A stretch of 64,000 nt of DNA from Cupriavidus sp. D384 (GTDB lineage Bacteria > Pseudomonadota > Gammaproteobacteria > Burkholderiales > Burkholderiaceae). Both the position numbers and the translations under genes were made by a program. The notes below the pieces were generated by a model that was not told the origin of the DNA, did not search any database, and worked only from the letters and a program-made list of their open reading frames with translations. Position 1 is the stretch's first letter. Every line of letters starts with the position of its first letter. The stretch is from positions 1 through 64,000 of the forward strand of contig NZ_BBQI01000092.1 of the NCBI RefSeq assembly GCF_001652915.1, in the 5' to 3' direction. Shown one piece after another: positions 1-7,470 of the stretch.

Positions 1-1533
1 ATGCTAGTGCGCGATACGCCATCCATCACAAAAAGGGAGAACAACTTGGGGCACGCAACCGCCGCCTCGCGGCTCGACAACGACTATCAGACCCTGTTCC
101 AGCTGGCGCCCGTGTCGCTCTGGCTGGAAGACTTCAGCGCGGTGCGCCGGGCGTTTGAACAACTGCGAGCCGATGGCGTCACCGACCTGCGCCGCCACCT
201 GCGCGACAACCCCGACGAGGTGGCGCGCTGCTCGGCCCTGATCCGCGTGCTCGATGTGAACCAGCGCACGCTGGACCTGTTCCGCGCCAGCGATCTGGCC
301 GACCTGGTGGCCAACCTCGACAGCGTGTTCCGCGACGACATGTTCGACCAGCATGTGGAGGAACTGGGCCAGCTCTGGGACGGCGGGCAGCATTTTTCCA
401 GCCAGACCGTCAACTACACGCTTGACGGCGAGCGTCTCGACATCCGCCTGGAAGCCACGGTGATGCCCGGCCACGAGGCCGACTGGTCGCGTGTGCTGCT
501 GTCCATCGAGGACATCACGGCGCGGGTGCGCACCGAACGCGACCTGCGCCGCGCCCAGCAATATGCAGTCGGGCTGTTCGAACATTCGCCGGTGTCGCTG
601 TGGGTGGAAGACTTCAGCGCCGTGAAGATGCTGCTGGACGAAGTGCGCGCGGCGGGCATCACGGATTTCCGCACCTTCCTGAACGTGCACCCAGATTTTG
701 TCTCGCGCTGCATGCAGGAAATCCGCGTGCTCGACGTGAACCAGCAGACGCTGACGATGTTCGGCGCGTCAAGCAAGGAAATCCTGCTGTCCCGCCTGGG
801 CGACGTATTCCGCGACGACATGCGCATCCACTTTGCCGAGCAGCTGATCGACCTGTGGCACGAAAAGCTCTGGCAGCAGCGCGAGGTCATCAATTACGCG
901 CTGGACGGCCGCTCTGTGGACGTCTTCATGCAGTGGTCGGTATTCCCGGGCCGCGAGGCCGACTGGGACCAGGTGCTGGTGTCGCTGACCGACATCACCG
1001 CGCGCAAGAAGGCCGAGGCCTATGTGGAATTCCTGGGCAAGCACGACGTGCTGACCAAGCTCTACAACCGCGCCTATTACGAGGACGAACTGGCCCGGCT
1101 GGGTCGCAAGGGCCCGTGGCCGGTCAGCGTGGTGGCGGTGGACCTGAACGGCCTGAAGGCCATCAACGACCAGTTTGGCCACGGCGACGGCGATGCGCTG
1201 CTGCGCCGTACCGGCGAGGTGCTGAAGAAGGCCGTGGGCGAACAGGCGTGCGTGGCGCGCATCGGCGGCGATGAGTTCATGGTGCTGCTGCCGGGTCGCG
1301 ACGAACGCGGCGCGGCCACAGTGGTCGAACAGATCCAGGAAGTGGTGGGCCTGAACAACCAGTTCTACCCGGGCGCGCGGCTGTCGTTCTCGATAGGCGC
1401 GGCCACCTGCACCCAGGGCGACCGGCTCACCGACACGGTCAAGCTGGCCGACCATCGCATGTACGAGGCCAAGCGGGCCCACTACGAGGAACTGGGCAAC
1501 GAGCGGCGACAGCGTGATTCCGATCCACGCTGA
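1..1533 (+). CDS. Diguanylate cyclase with two tandem PAS-like domains
   Basis: This cytoplasmic protein should make cyclic di-GMP from two GTP. Residues 32-175 and 192-335 are two copies of one PAS-like sensor module with an exact 160-residue period: VSLWLEDFSAV matches VSLWVEDFSAV, IRVLDVNQ occurs in both, and DITAR closes both. A GGDEF domain follows at about 345-490 with IGGDEF at 421-426. The RxxD inhibitory site expected just before it is GEQA here, so product inhibition through that site looks absent. No membrane segment is visible. I use the ATG at base 1. A TTG at base 46, preceded by AAGGGAG at good spacing, is an equally credible start and would give 495 residues. The signal sensed is unknown. 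Confidence 0.9.
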   Translation: MLVRDTPSITKRENNLGHATAASRLDNDYQTLFQLAPVSLWLEDFSAVRRAFEQLRADGVTDLRRHLRDNPDEVARCSALIRVLDVNQRTLDLFRASDLADLVANLDSVFRDDMFDQHVEELGQLWDGGQHFSSQTVNYTLDGERLDIRLEATVMPGHEADWSRVLLSIEDITARVRTERDLRRAQQYAVGLFEHSPVSLWVEDFSAVKMLLDEVRAAGITDFRTFLNVHPDFVSRCMQEIRVLDVNQQTLTMFGASSKEILLSRLGDVFRDDMRIHFAEQLIDLWHEKLWQQREVINYALDGRSVDVFMQWSVFPGREADWDQVLVSLTDITARKKAEAYVEFLGKHDVLTKLYNRAYYEDELARLGRKGPWPVSVVAVDLNGLKAINDQFGHGDGDALLRRTGEVLKKAVGEQACVARIGGDEFMVLLPGRDERGAATVVEQIQEVVGLNNQFYPGARLSFSIGAATCTQGDRLTDTVKLADHRMYEAKRAHYEELGNERRQRDSDPR

Positions 1534-1539
1534 CGGCTG

Positions 1540-1567
1540 AAACCCGAGGACGAAAACCCGAGGACGA
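1540..1567. repeat. 14-bp tandem duplication before a terminator
   Basis: AAACCCGAGGACGA occurs twice head to tail directly after the diguanylate cyclase stop codon and runs into the terminator stem. It looks like a small replication-slippage duplication. No function can be assigned. Confidence 0.6.
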
Positions 1568-1570
1568 AAA

Positions 1571-1599
1571 AAAACCGGCAGTCACCTGCCGGTTTTTTG
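1571..1599. terminator. Bidirectional intrinsic terminator
   Basis: AAAACCGGCA pairs with TGCCGGTTTT around a six-base loop. A T run follows on the + strand and the A run gives a U tract on the - strand. It separates the convergent diguanylate cyclase and lpxO-like genes and can serve both. Confidence 0.85.
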
Positions 1600-1645
1600 C
1601 TTGCAGCCCTGCCGCCGGATCAGCGATCCAGCCGGGCCCCGCGCA

Positions 1646-2548
1646 TCAGAGGAACACGATCAGCGCCACGCCGCCGATGATCAGGCCAAACTTGGTCACG
1701 TAATACAGGTTCTTGTTCCAGGACTTGAAGCGGCGGCGATACTGGCCGCCCAGCCACACAAAGCGGAACAGCTTGTTGATCGCGCCGGTCTGGTCGTTTT
1801 CGTCGTTCGGCGAGCTGGCGGCCGTCATCACCTTGCGGCCCAGCCAGTGGTTGACCGTGGCCGCCCAGCGATAGCGCATCGGGCGCTCGATGTCGCAGAA
1901 CAGGATCAGGCGATCCGTGTCGCTCTTGTTCTCTGCCCAGTGCAGGTAGGTCTCGTCGAACACCACGCCCTGGCCGTCGCGCCAGCTGTGGCGCTCGCCG
2001 TCCACCTCGATGAAGCAGCGGTCGTCGTTGGGCGTGGACAGGCCCAGGTGGTAGCGCAGCGAACCGGCAAACGGGTCGCGGTGCGGGTTGAGCTTGCCGC
2101 CCGGCGGCAGTTCGGCAAACATCGCCGCCTTGACCGAAGGCATCTCGCGCAGCAGCGCCACGGTGTTCGGGCACAGCGTTTCGGCCGACGGGTGCTGGGC
2201 TTCGTACCACTTGAGGTAGAAGCGCTTCCAGCCGTACTTGAAGAACGAGTTGAAGCCAGCGTCGTCGTTCTTGTCGGCGGCCTTGATCTTGCGCATCGCG
2301 ATCAGGGCCAGGCCCTCGTCGCGGATCTGCGGCCAGGCGGATCGCAGTTTCTCCAATTCAGGAAAGCGGTCGACACCGATGTACGGCGTGCGCGGCACGC
2401 CCGAGAACATGTACATGAAGCAGTTGACCGGTGCCACCAATGCCGAATGGTCGAGCACCTGGCGCATGAACGGCAGCCGTACCTTGCCGCGGAAATGCAC
2501 ATACAGGATGGCACCCACGTAGACGGCGACGATTATCCATTTGATCAC
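1646..2548 (-). CDS. lpxO: LpxO-like lipid A / aspartyl-asparaginyl beta-hydroxylase family protein
   Basis: This resembles the Fe(II)/2-oxoglutarate dioxygenases that 2-hydroxylate a secondary acyl chain of lipid A at the inner membrane. The GTG at 2548 is chosen because GGAGGG lies about nine bases upstream. It gives 300 residues, the usual LpxO length. Residues 1-17 (IKWIIVAVYVGAILYV) form a membrane anchor. The iron ligands are readable as HRD at 156-158 and His203 (TYLHWAENKSD), with Arg213 likely to bind 2-oxoglutarate. A second hydrophobic segment (FGLIIGGVALIVFL) ends the protein. The fold assignment is strong. Lipid A as substrate, rather than a protein side chain, rests on family resemblance. 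It is transcribed toward the shared terminator at 1571. Confidence 0.75.
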   Translation of the reverse strand: MIKWIIVAVYVGAILYVHFRGKVRLPFMRQVLDHSALVAPVNCFMYMFSGVPRTPYIGVDRFPELEKLRSAWPQIRDEGLALIAMRKIKAADKNDDAGFNSFFKYGWKRFYLKWYEAQHPSAETLCPNTVALLREMPSVKAAMFAELPPGGKLNPHRDPFAGSLRYHLGLSTPNDDRCFIEVDGERHSWRDGQGVVFDETYLHWAENKSDTDRLILFCDIERPMRYRWAATVNHWLGRKVMTAASSPNDENDQTGAINKLFRFVWLGGQYRRRFKSWNKNLYYVTKFGLIIGGVALIVFL

Positions 2549-2695
2549 CCGAAATCCCCCTCCAGGACAAACCCCGCCCCCGGAGTGACCGAACGGCCGT
2601 CGGGAATGGCCTGGGAGCGGAAAACGCGCTATTTTAGCCAAACGGCGACGCTCACGCATCGTGTGATGCATGAGCCTCACCACAGGCCAGCGCGT

Positions 2696-3007
2696 TCAGG
2701 GCTTGCCGCGCGATTGCCGGGCGATACGGTCGATCAGCACGCGCGCATCCTCGGCCTTGCCCTGCAGGGTCAGCAACCGCGCATTGAGCACGATGTTTTC
2801 CAGCACCAGCTTGGCCGTGGACGCCCACAGGGTGGCCAGCAGTGCCTCTTGCGACAGACCCGAGGTTTCCAGTTCGGTGGAACGCTCGGCAATGATCTTG
2901 CACGCCAGTGCACGCAGCTTCTCGTCATCGAATGGCAGGTTCGCGTAGTCGATGGGATCGGCCTTTTCCACCTCCACCATCAGTTGCAGCAGCAGATCTT
3001 CGGTCAT
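2696..3007 (-). CDS. Hypothetical helical protein (103 aa)
   Basis: I do not recognise this family. The ATG at 3007 is preceded by AGGAG, giving 103 residues that read as alternating amphipathic helices (for example LLLQLMVEVEKADPIDYANL) with no signal peptide, membrane segment or metal motif. It lies 25 bases downstream of the DUF2252 gene on the same strand, so the two are probably co-transcribed. An upstream in-frame ATG at 3064 would overlap the DUF2252 stop and lacks a ribosome-binding site, so the shorter form is preferred. Confidence 0.6.
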   Translation of the reverse strand: MTEDLLLQLMVEVEKADPIDYANLPFDDEKLRALACKIIAERSTELETSGLSQEALLATLWASTAKLVLENIVLNARLLTLQGKAEDARVLIDRIARQSRGKP

Positions 3008-3032
3008 CGGCACACTCCTGGGGACTAACGGG

Positions 3033-4457
3033 TCATACGCGGAAATCGGCGGCCATATCGGCATCGGTACGCGCCTCGAGCCGGCCCGAGCGGCACGCCT
3101 TCACAAAAACGTCGTAGTCGCGCTCCACCTGGTCGGCATAGGCATTCGAGTAGGCGATCATCGATTCGGCCATGCGGTCGTTGCTGCCCAGGTAGCCGCT
3201 GACCTCGGCCGCCAGCCCGCCGGCCTTGGCATGGGCACGCGCCAGCACCCAGCCGCACACGCGGGCATAGGCGGACAGCACGTTGATGTCCATCAGCTCG
3301 ATATCGGCCGAGAACTTCATGTCGCGCAACTGCCGGATATAGAAATGGCGGCCAAACGGCCCCTTCGACCAGCCCAGGAAAAGGTCGCTGGCGGCCTGCA
3401 TCAGACGCTGCCCCTCCACCACGCGGCGTCCCTCGTGCGAGACCGCCGCCGACTTGAAGTAGCGCGCCACCACCGACCGGCTGGCCTCCTTGACCTGCAG
3501 GAACAGCGGCTTGCCATGGCTGTCGATCATCAGCTGGATCAGGCAGCGCGTGCCGACGCTGCCCACGCCCACCACCTTGAAGGCCATGTCGTGCAGCTTG
3601 AAGTGCGACAGCAGTTCACGCCGGTCACGCGCGAGCGTGGAGACATAGTCGCCAAAACACTTTTCAACGATTTCGCGCGGATTGTCGACAGCCAGCCAAT
3701 CGTCCTTGGCATTGAACAACGTCTGCGCGCCGCGCACATGGAACACGGCGGGCGGCGCGTCGAGAATGCGCCAGCGGTCACCATCGTGCTCGGACAGCTT
3801 GGGCAGCAGCGTCTCGTGCGTGCGCTCGGCGGCGCGCTCCATGGCACGCCGGACGCGTTTCTGGATGTCGGGATCGTCCGTGCTTTCCAGCAGCCGCTCG
3901 AACGTGATGCGGTCGTACCAGGTTTCCAGGATGCCCATCTCCGCGTACTCGGCCATGCGCTCGCGGTAGCTGGTCACCACTGTGTGAACCAGGTCGTCGG
4001 CAGCCTGCGTGCCGTGGCGCAGATGGCGTGCCGCCACCACGAAGCTCGCGGTCAGACGTTTCAGGTCCCATTCCCACGGGCCCGGGCTGGTTTCATCGAA
4101 ATCGTTGACATCGAACAGCAGCGCGCGCTCGGGCGTAGCAAATCCGCCAAAGTTCGACAGATGGCAATCGCCGCAGATCTGGTGGATCAATCCCGTATTC
4201 GACGTGCCGGCGAGGTCGTGCGCCTGGATGATGGCGCTACCTCGATAGAACGTGAATGGCGACGCGATCATGCGCCCGTAGCGCAAGGGGATCAGACGCT
4301 CCACCCGCCCGGCACTGCTTTCCTCCAGCAGGCGAACCGGGTCGCGATCGACGTTGCCGATCAATTCGTGCGTGCGTCGGGGCACCTTCTGACGAAGGGC
4401 CTTGCCACGCTCAAGCCGTTCTGCAAGCTCTGCCACGTTTTCCACTCTTGCCTCCAC
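3033..4457 (-). CDS. DUF2252 family protein
   Basis: The protein (474 aa) carries the hallmark blocks of DUF2252: FYRGSA near residue 70, GDCHLSNFGGF, DVNDFDET and WEWDLKRLTASF between about 95 and 140. The GDxHxxNF and DxNDFDE patterns resemble the catalytic and metal-binding loops of aminoglycoside-phosphotransferase and kinase-like folds. A phosphotransferase-like role is therefore possible, but the biochemical function is unknown to me. There is no signal peptide or membrane segment. The first ATG lies 45 bases after the last upstream stop. A perfect TTGACA -35 lies about 75 bases upstream in the palindrome at 4529. Confidence 0.85.
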   Translation of the reverse strand: MEARVENVAELAERLERGKALRQKVPRRTHELIGNVDRDPVRLLEESSAGRVERLIPLRYGRMIASPFTFYRGSAIIQAHDLAGTSNTGLIHQICGDCHLSNFGGFATPERALLFDVNDFDETSPGPWEWDLKRLTASFVVAARHLRHGTQAADDLVHTVVTSYRERMAEYAEMGILETWYDRITFERLLESTDDPDIQKRVRRAMERAAERTHETLLPKLSEHDGDRWRILDAPPAVFHVRGAQTLFNAKDDWLAVDNPREIVEKCFGDYVSTLARDRRELLSHFKLHDMAFKVVGVGSVGTRCLIQLMIDSHGKPLFLQVKEASRSVVARYFKSAAVSHEGRRVVEGQRLMQAASDLFLGWSKGPFGRHFYIRQLRDMKFSADIELMDINVLSAYARVCGWVLARAHAKAGGLAAEVSGYLGSNDRMAESMIAYSNAYADQVERDYDVFVKACRSGRLEARTDADMAADFRV

Positions 4458-4528
4458 GCCCAGCGGGCCCAGGACAACGTTAGATTTTGTGCAGCATATG
4501 CAACCACGCTAAGACAAGTGCAACGGCT

Positions 4529-4541
4529 TGTCAATTTGACA
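4529..4541. promoter_or_regulatory. 13-bp palindrome with two opposed -35 hexamers
   Basis: TGTCAATTTGACA is a perfect inverted repeat around one central base. Each arm is a consensus TTGACA reading outward, one toward the DUF2252 gene and one toward the small gene at 4702. The -10 regions 17 bases away are poor (TAGCGT on the - strand), so an activator or a repressor site is possible instead of simple promoters. Confidence 0.4.
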
Positions 4542-4701
4542 CCGTACATTGTCCAAAATGACGGGCGCGCCACTATGCAGCGCCTTGATCACATGCCACC
4601 GTGCTCTCAAAGAAAATCAGACACCGGCCTACAAAACCGTCACAACTATCCGTGTAAGCTGTGGTCTCAATTTCGCATCGCCAACGAGAAGAGCAGCATT
4701 C

Positions 4702-4992
4702 ATGACCAAGCGATTTCTTGCTGCCATGCGTCAATACGTGTGGTTCAAGGGGGTAAAGCACCATGTGGTCCAGGGCGTCGAAGCACTGGCCGATCTGCTG
4801 AAGTCCCCCTCTGTCGCGGCCCGTGCAGTGGCCGCCATCGTGTCCGAAACCGAACACGGCGTTCAGGTATGGGTATCCTATTTCGGCAAGCCGATGGATC
4901 CGCATACCAATTATGTGCTGTGGCCGACCCGCGTGCTCAAGCCCGCCCGACGACGTATCGTCGCGACGCCGCAGTTGCCGCCACGAGGCTAG
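4702..4992 (+). CDS. Hypothetical protein (96 aa)
   Basis: This is an unrecognised small basic protein. The ATG at 4702 follows a weak purine stretch (GAGAAGAG). The start of the product is MTKRFLAAMRQYVWFKGV and the middle (AARAVAAIVSETEHGVQVWV) suggests an alpha/beta segment. The C-terminus is arginine- and proline-rich. There is no signal peptide. The frame stays open to an ATG at 4549, but that upstream part has no ribosome-binding site and looks like non-coding spacer. It is read in the same direction as the next small gene, 86 bases downstream. Confidence 0.5.
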   Translation: MTKRFLAAMRQYVWFKGVKHHVVQGVEALADLLKSPSVAARAVAAIVSETEHGVQVWVSYFGKPMDPHTNYVLWPTRVLKPARRRIVATPQLPPRG

Positions 4993-5078
4993 CCGCGCGC
5001 GGCTTCGCCGAACCGTTCGCCCCGGTATTCCGGCAGTATTCCCACCTCAGTGTTTTCGTTGTTCGCCAAGGAGCCGCC

Positions 5079-5342
5079 ATGCCCGAACCGCAACATGATG
5101 AAGCACTGGTCAACAGCTTTCTGGAGCGCGTGTCGGCCCTGTCCGTCAGCGCTTTCGATGGCGCCGACGTGAACCAGGAACTGACGCAGGTAATGAACGA
5201 AGCGGCGCGCGCCTGCGGCGCCGGCGGCAACCTTGCCGTGCTGACATCCCGGCTCAAGGCCCGCGCTGAAGCCGCGGATCGTGAAGGCCAGCCACAGGTA
5301 CGCGACACGTTCAATCGCGCCGCGTCGCTGATCAAGGCCTGA
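5079..5342 (+). CDS. Hypothetical protein (87 aa)
   Basis: I do not recognise a family. The ATG is preceded by AAGGAG at 5069-5074, a strong ribosome-binding site that fixes the start. The 87-residue product is acidic and helical, with segments such as ALVNSFLERVSALSVSAF and VNQELTQVMNEAARACGAG, and no signal or membrane segment. The same frame is open for more than 2 kb upstream, but that part runs antisense through the DUF2252 gene and is not coding. Confidence 0.6.
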   Translation: MPEPQHDEALVNSFLERVSALSVSAFDGADVNQELTQVMNEAARACGAGGNLAVLTSRLKARAEAADREGQPQVRDTFNRAASLIKA

Positions 5343-5510
5343 TTCCTTTCCCCAGACAACGTGCTCCCCGCCGGTCGCATGACCCGCGGGGACGCTACGC
5401 GTTTGCAGACGATGCATCGCGGATCGCGCAAAAAGACGAGCGAATGCCGCGCCGCGCCAAATGCGCTGCGAGAAAGCAGAAAGGAAAATGGGAAGAGAAA
5501 GCAGGAGGGG

Positions 5511-5547
5511 AAAAAACAAAAGGGCTACACATCATGTGTAGCCCTTT
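5511..5547 (-). terminator. Intrinsic terminator of tRNA-fMet
   Basis: AAAGGGCTACACA (5519-5531) pairs with TGTGTAGCCCTTT (5535-5547) around a three-base loop. Reading leftward, a T-rich tract from the A run at 5511-5520 follows. It lies just beyond the 3' end of the tRNA. Confidence 0.85.
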
Positions 5548-5555
5548 CGAGTATC

Positions 5556-5632
<77 letters not shown>

Positions 5633-5645
5633 TCTGAAGAAAGAG

Positions 5646-5674
5646 ATTATGCAGCAATCTGGGGCACGTGGCAA
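5646..5674 (-). promoter_or_regulatory. Sigma-70 promoter of tRNA-fMet
   Basis: Leftward reading gives -35 TTGCCA (5674-5669), a 17-bp spacer and -10 CATAAT (5651-5646). The -10 ends 14 bases before the mature tRNA 5' end. Confidence 0.7.
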
Positions 5675-5698
5675 GCGTTTTATGCACCAGCAATAAGA

Positions 5699-5728
5699 AA
5701 AGGCCTCTGTGGGTGCTTCGAGGCCTTT
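5699..5728 (-). terminator. Possible terminator after the FNR-type gene
   Basis: AAAGGCCTC and GAGGCCTTT form a nine-base-pair stem with a 12-base loop, downstream of the 81-residue protein gene. The leftward T run is short (TTTCTTATT), so efficiency is uncertain. Confidence 0.5.
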
Positions 5729-5781
5729 GTGCATGATGGGATGGGCCGCGCGTTATTGCAGCGCGAGCCCGCCAGTGAACG

Positions 5782-6027
5782 CTACGCGATACGTCGCAAC
5801 GGCTTCACCGTGACACCTTCCAGGCCTTTCACGGCTTGCGACACATAGCGGTTCACGTGATCGAGCGCCTCGAGCTTGGTATCGAACGGCTGACGCGGAA
5901 ACGGATTGTGACGCGCTATCAGAACTTCACCATCCTCGCGACGAATCACCTCGATCATGATGGCCCACTTATCCTTGGGCAGGACGATCACTTCGTAGAC
6001 GATCTTTAATCCTTCGTATTCGGGCAT
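5782..6027 (-). CDS. Hypothetical protein (81 aa), probable FNR target
   Basis: No family is recognised. AAGGAG precedes the ATG at 6027. The product begins MPEYEGLKIVYEVIVLPKDK and reads as a beta-rich segment followed by a helix (LEALDHVNRYVSQAVKGL) and a basic tail. It has no signal peptide. An FNR-like box and a matching -10 lie upstream at the spacing of a class II activated promoter, so low-oxygen induction is inferred. A stem-loop follows the gene, suggesting a single-gene transcript. Confidence 0.65.
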   Translation of the reverse strand: MPEYEGLKIVYEVIVLPKDKWAIMIEVIRREDGEVLIARHNPFPRQPFDTKLEALDHVNRYVSQAVKGLEGVTVKPLRRIA

Positions 6028-6080
6028 GGCGCGCTCCTTGTTTTCTACTGCTGGCGCGCACCGCGGCGCGCCTCAGTTCC

Positions 6081-6122
6081 AGACTAGGAGCCATCCCCCG
6101 ATCCACGAATGATCTGGATCAA
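6081..6122 (-). promoter_or_regulatory. FNR/Anr-type class II promoter
   Basis: Leftward reading gives TTGATCCAGATCAT (6122-6109), nine of ten matches to TTGATnnnnATCAA. It is followed by -10 TAGTCT (6086-6081). If transcription starts near 6074 the box is centred at -41.5, the classical activating position. It drives the 81-residue protein gene. Confidence 0.55.
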
Positions 6123-6203
6123 GTCAAAACCAATGAGGCCTGAATCGGCCTGTGATGCGCCATTGCACGCATCGCAAGGAACTTTGCAGCGATGCTGCCG
6201 TGC

Positions 6204-6482
6204 CTATCGCACCGGACCAATCAGCTTGTCGATCAGCGCGTAGGCTGCGGCAAACGCCGCCACTTCGGCTGCGTGGCGTGTGGCGAAGACGTGTGCGCCG
6301 CTGGCAAGCCGCTCGGTGTCGCCTGCGTCGGCGGGGTCCATGCCCTCCTGGGACACGCGCACCTCGTAACCCCAGGTCTGCGTATCGCCCACGCTGCCGG
6401 CCACGGCATCGTGTTGCGAGGTCACGAGTACGTATGCGTCCATGCCGCGATAGCCTTCCACGCGCCAGTCGTCCTGTTGCAT
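6204..6482 (-). CDS. Hypothetical protein (92 aa)
   Basis: No family is recognised. GGAGG five bases before the ATG at 6482 decides the start; longer in-frame forms would read back through the tRNA-Arg terminator. The product begins MQQDDWRVEGYRGMDAYV, has a beta-like middle (WGYEVRVSQEG) and an alanine-rich C-terminal helix (ATRHAAEVAAFAAAYALID). The layout resembles small soluble stress-type proteins, but I assign no function. Confidence 0.55.
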   Translation of the reverse strand: MQQDDWRVEGYRGMDAYVLVTSQHDAVAGSVGDTQTWGYEVRVSQEGMDPADAGDTERLASGAHVFATRHAAEVAAFAAAYALIDKLIGPVR

Positions 6483-6626
6483 GTGTTGCCTCCGTGAGTG
6501 GCGATCAGGATTGAAGTTGGAGCCAGCCAGCGCGCAGGTGTTCCGGCCGCCCGTGCATACAGCATAGACAGCGAACGAAGCAGCAAGGAAAAGAAGGGAA
6601 AAACGAGGGGGTAGGACGGGGGAATG

Positions 6627-6658
6627 AAAAAAGGGCTTCCGTTTCCGGAAGCCCTTTT
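6627..6658 (-). terminator. Intrinsic terminator of tRNA-Arg
   Basis: AAAAGGGCTTCCG pairs with CGGAAGCCCTTTT around a TTTC loop, and six T residues follow in the leftward direction. It lies 12 bases beyond the tRNA-Arg 3' end. Confidence 0.88.
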
Positions 6659-6669
6659 CTCGTATAGGT

Positions 6670-6746
6670 TGGCGCGGCTGGCAGGATTCGAACCCACGAC
6701 CCCTTGGTTCGTAGCCAAGTACTCTATCCAACTGAGCTACAGCCGC
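6670..6746 (-). tRNA. tRNA-Arg (ACG)
   Basis: The 77-base cloverleaf has acceptor stem GCGGCTG/CAGCCGC, D-loop AGCTCAGTTGGATAGAGT, anticodon ACG at 6712-6710, T-loop GGTTCGAATCC and an encoded CCA. The A34 would be edited to inosine to read CGU, CGC and CGA. Confidence 0.96.
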
Positions 6747-6760
6747 AACCGAGAAATGAG

Positions 6761-6788
6761 ATTATATAGAAGTTTTCAGTTTTGTGAA
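6761..6788 (-). promoter_or_regulatory. Sigma-70 promoter of tRNA-Arg
   Basis: Leftward reading gives -35 TTCACA (6788-6783), a 16-bp spacer and a consensus -10 TATAAT (6766-6761), 15 bases before the tRNA. Confidence 0.7.
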
Positions 6789-6838
6789 CCCCCTTCACGC
6801 ATTTTTTTCATCGACGAGGGTCGAGGGGCGCAACTTCC

Positions 6839-6844
6839 TATAAT
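6839..6844 (+). promoter_or_regulatory. greB -10 element
   Basis: A consensus TATAAT lies 27 bases before the chosen greB ATG. No good -35 is seen at 16-18 bases. The hexamer overlaps a TTG that would otherwise be an in-frame start, which argues for the downstream ATG. Confidence 0.5.
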
Positions 6845-6870
6845 TGAAGCCTCATGAAGTGATCCGGAAC

Positions 6871-7437
6871 ATGAACAAGGCTTTTGTCAAAGAGTCGTCC
6901 AACGATGACGACGACGATCTTCCCGAAGGCGCGACACCGCTGCCTGCCGGCACCAAGAACTACATCACTGAGGCCGGCTACACGCGGCTGCGCGACGAGC
7001 TGATGCATCTGATCGATGTGGACCGTCCGGACATCGTGCAGATCGTGTCGTGGGCGGCGTCCAATGGCGACCGTTCGGAAAACGGCGACTACCTCTACGG
7101 CAAGAAGCGCCTGCGCGAGATCGACCGGCGCATCCGCTTCCTGACACGCCGGCTCGACAAGGCCGAGGTGGTAGACCCATCGCTGCAGGGCGACAACGAC
7201 CAGATTTTCTTTGGCGCGACGGTCACGTATGCCAACCAGTCAGGCGAAGAGACCACGATCACGATCGTCGGCATGGACGAAGTGGACCTGGACAGCAACC
7301 ACGTAAGCTGGATTTCACCGATCGCCAAGGCGCTGATCAAGGCGCGCGAAGGCGACACCGTGCCGTTGCGTACGCCGGCCGGCATCGAGCAGATCGATAT
7401 TCTGGAAGTGAAATACCCGGCGAAGCCCCCGCAGTAA
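6871..7437 (+). CDS. greB: Transcription elongation factor GreB
   Basis: GreB enters the RNA polymerase secondary channel and stimulates cleavage of backtracked RNA. The N-terminal coiled-coil contains LRDELMHLIDVDRPDIVQ and SWAASNGDRSENGDYLYG; the acidic tip residues (DRSENGDY) are those that reach the active site. The C-terminal FKBP-like half includes FGATVTYAN and WISPIAKALIKAREGD. The extra acidic stretch NDDDDDLPEG near the N-terminus is a lineage feature. The ATG at 6871 gives 188 residues. An upstream TTG at 6844 overlaps the -10 box and is rejected. The WISP motif and length place it in GreB rather than GreA. Confidence 0.92.
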   Translation: MNKAFVKESSNDDDDDLPEGATPLPAGTKNYITEAGYTRLRDELMHLIDVDRPDIVQIVSWAASNGDRSENGDYLYGKKRLREIDRRIRFLTRRLDKAEVVDPSLQGDNDQIFFGATVTYANQSGEETTITIVGMDEVDLDSNHVSWISPIAKALIKAREGDTVPLRTPAGIEQIDILEVKYPAKPPQ

Positions 7438-7470
7438 CAACGGGACGCAGTATCGTTTTGCTGGCGCCGC

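Noticed and set aside
2952..5078. A very long rightward open frame across the DUF2252 gene
   Set aside because: It runs antisense through a clear DUF2252 gene, is rich in His, Gln and Arg as antisense frames of GC-rich genes are, and has no motif. Only its last 87 codons, with their own AAGGAG, are kept.
6844..6870. TTG start giving a longer GreB
   Set aside because: The consensus TATAAT overlaps this codon, so transcripts would begin downstream of it.
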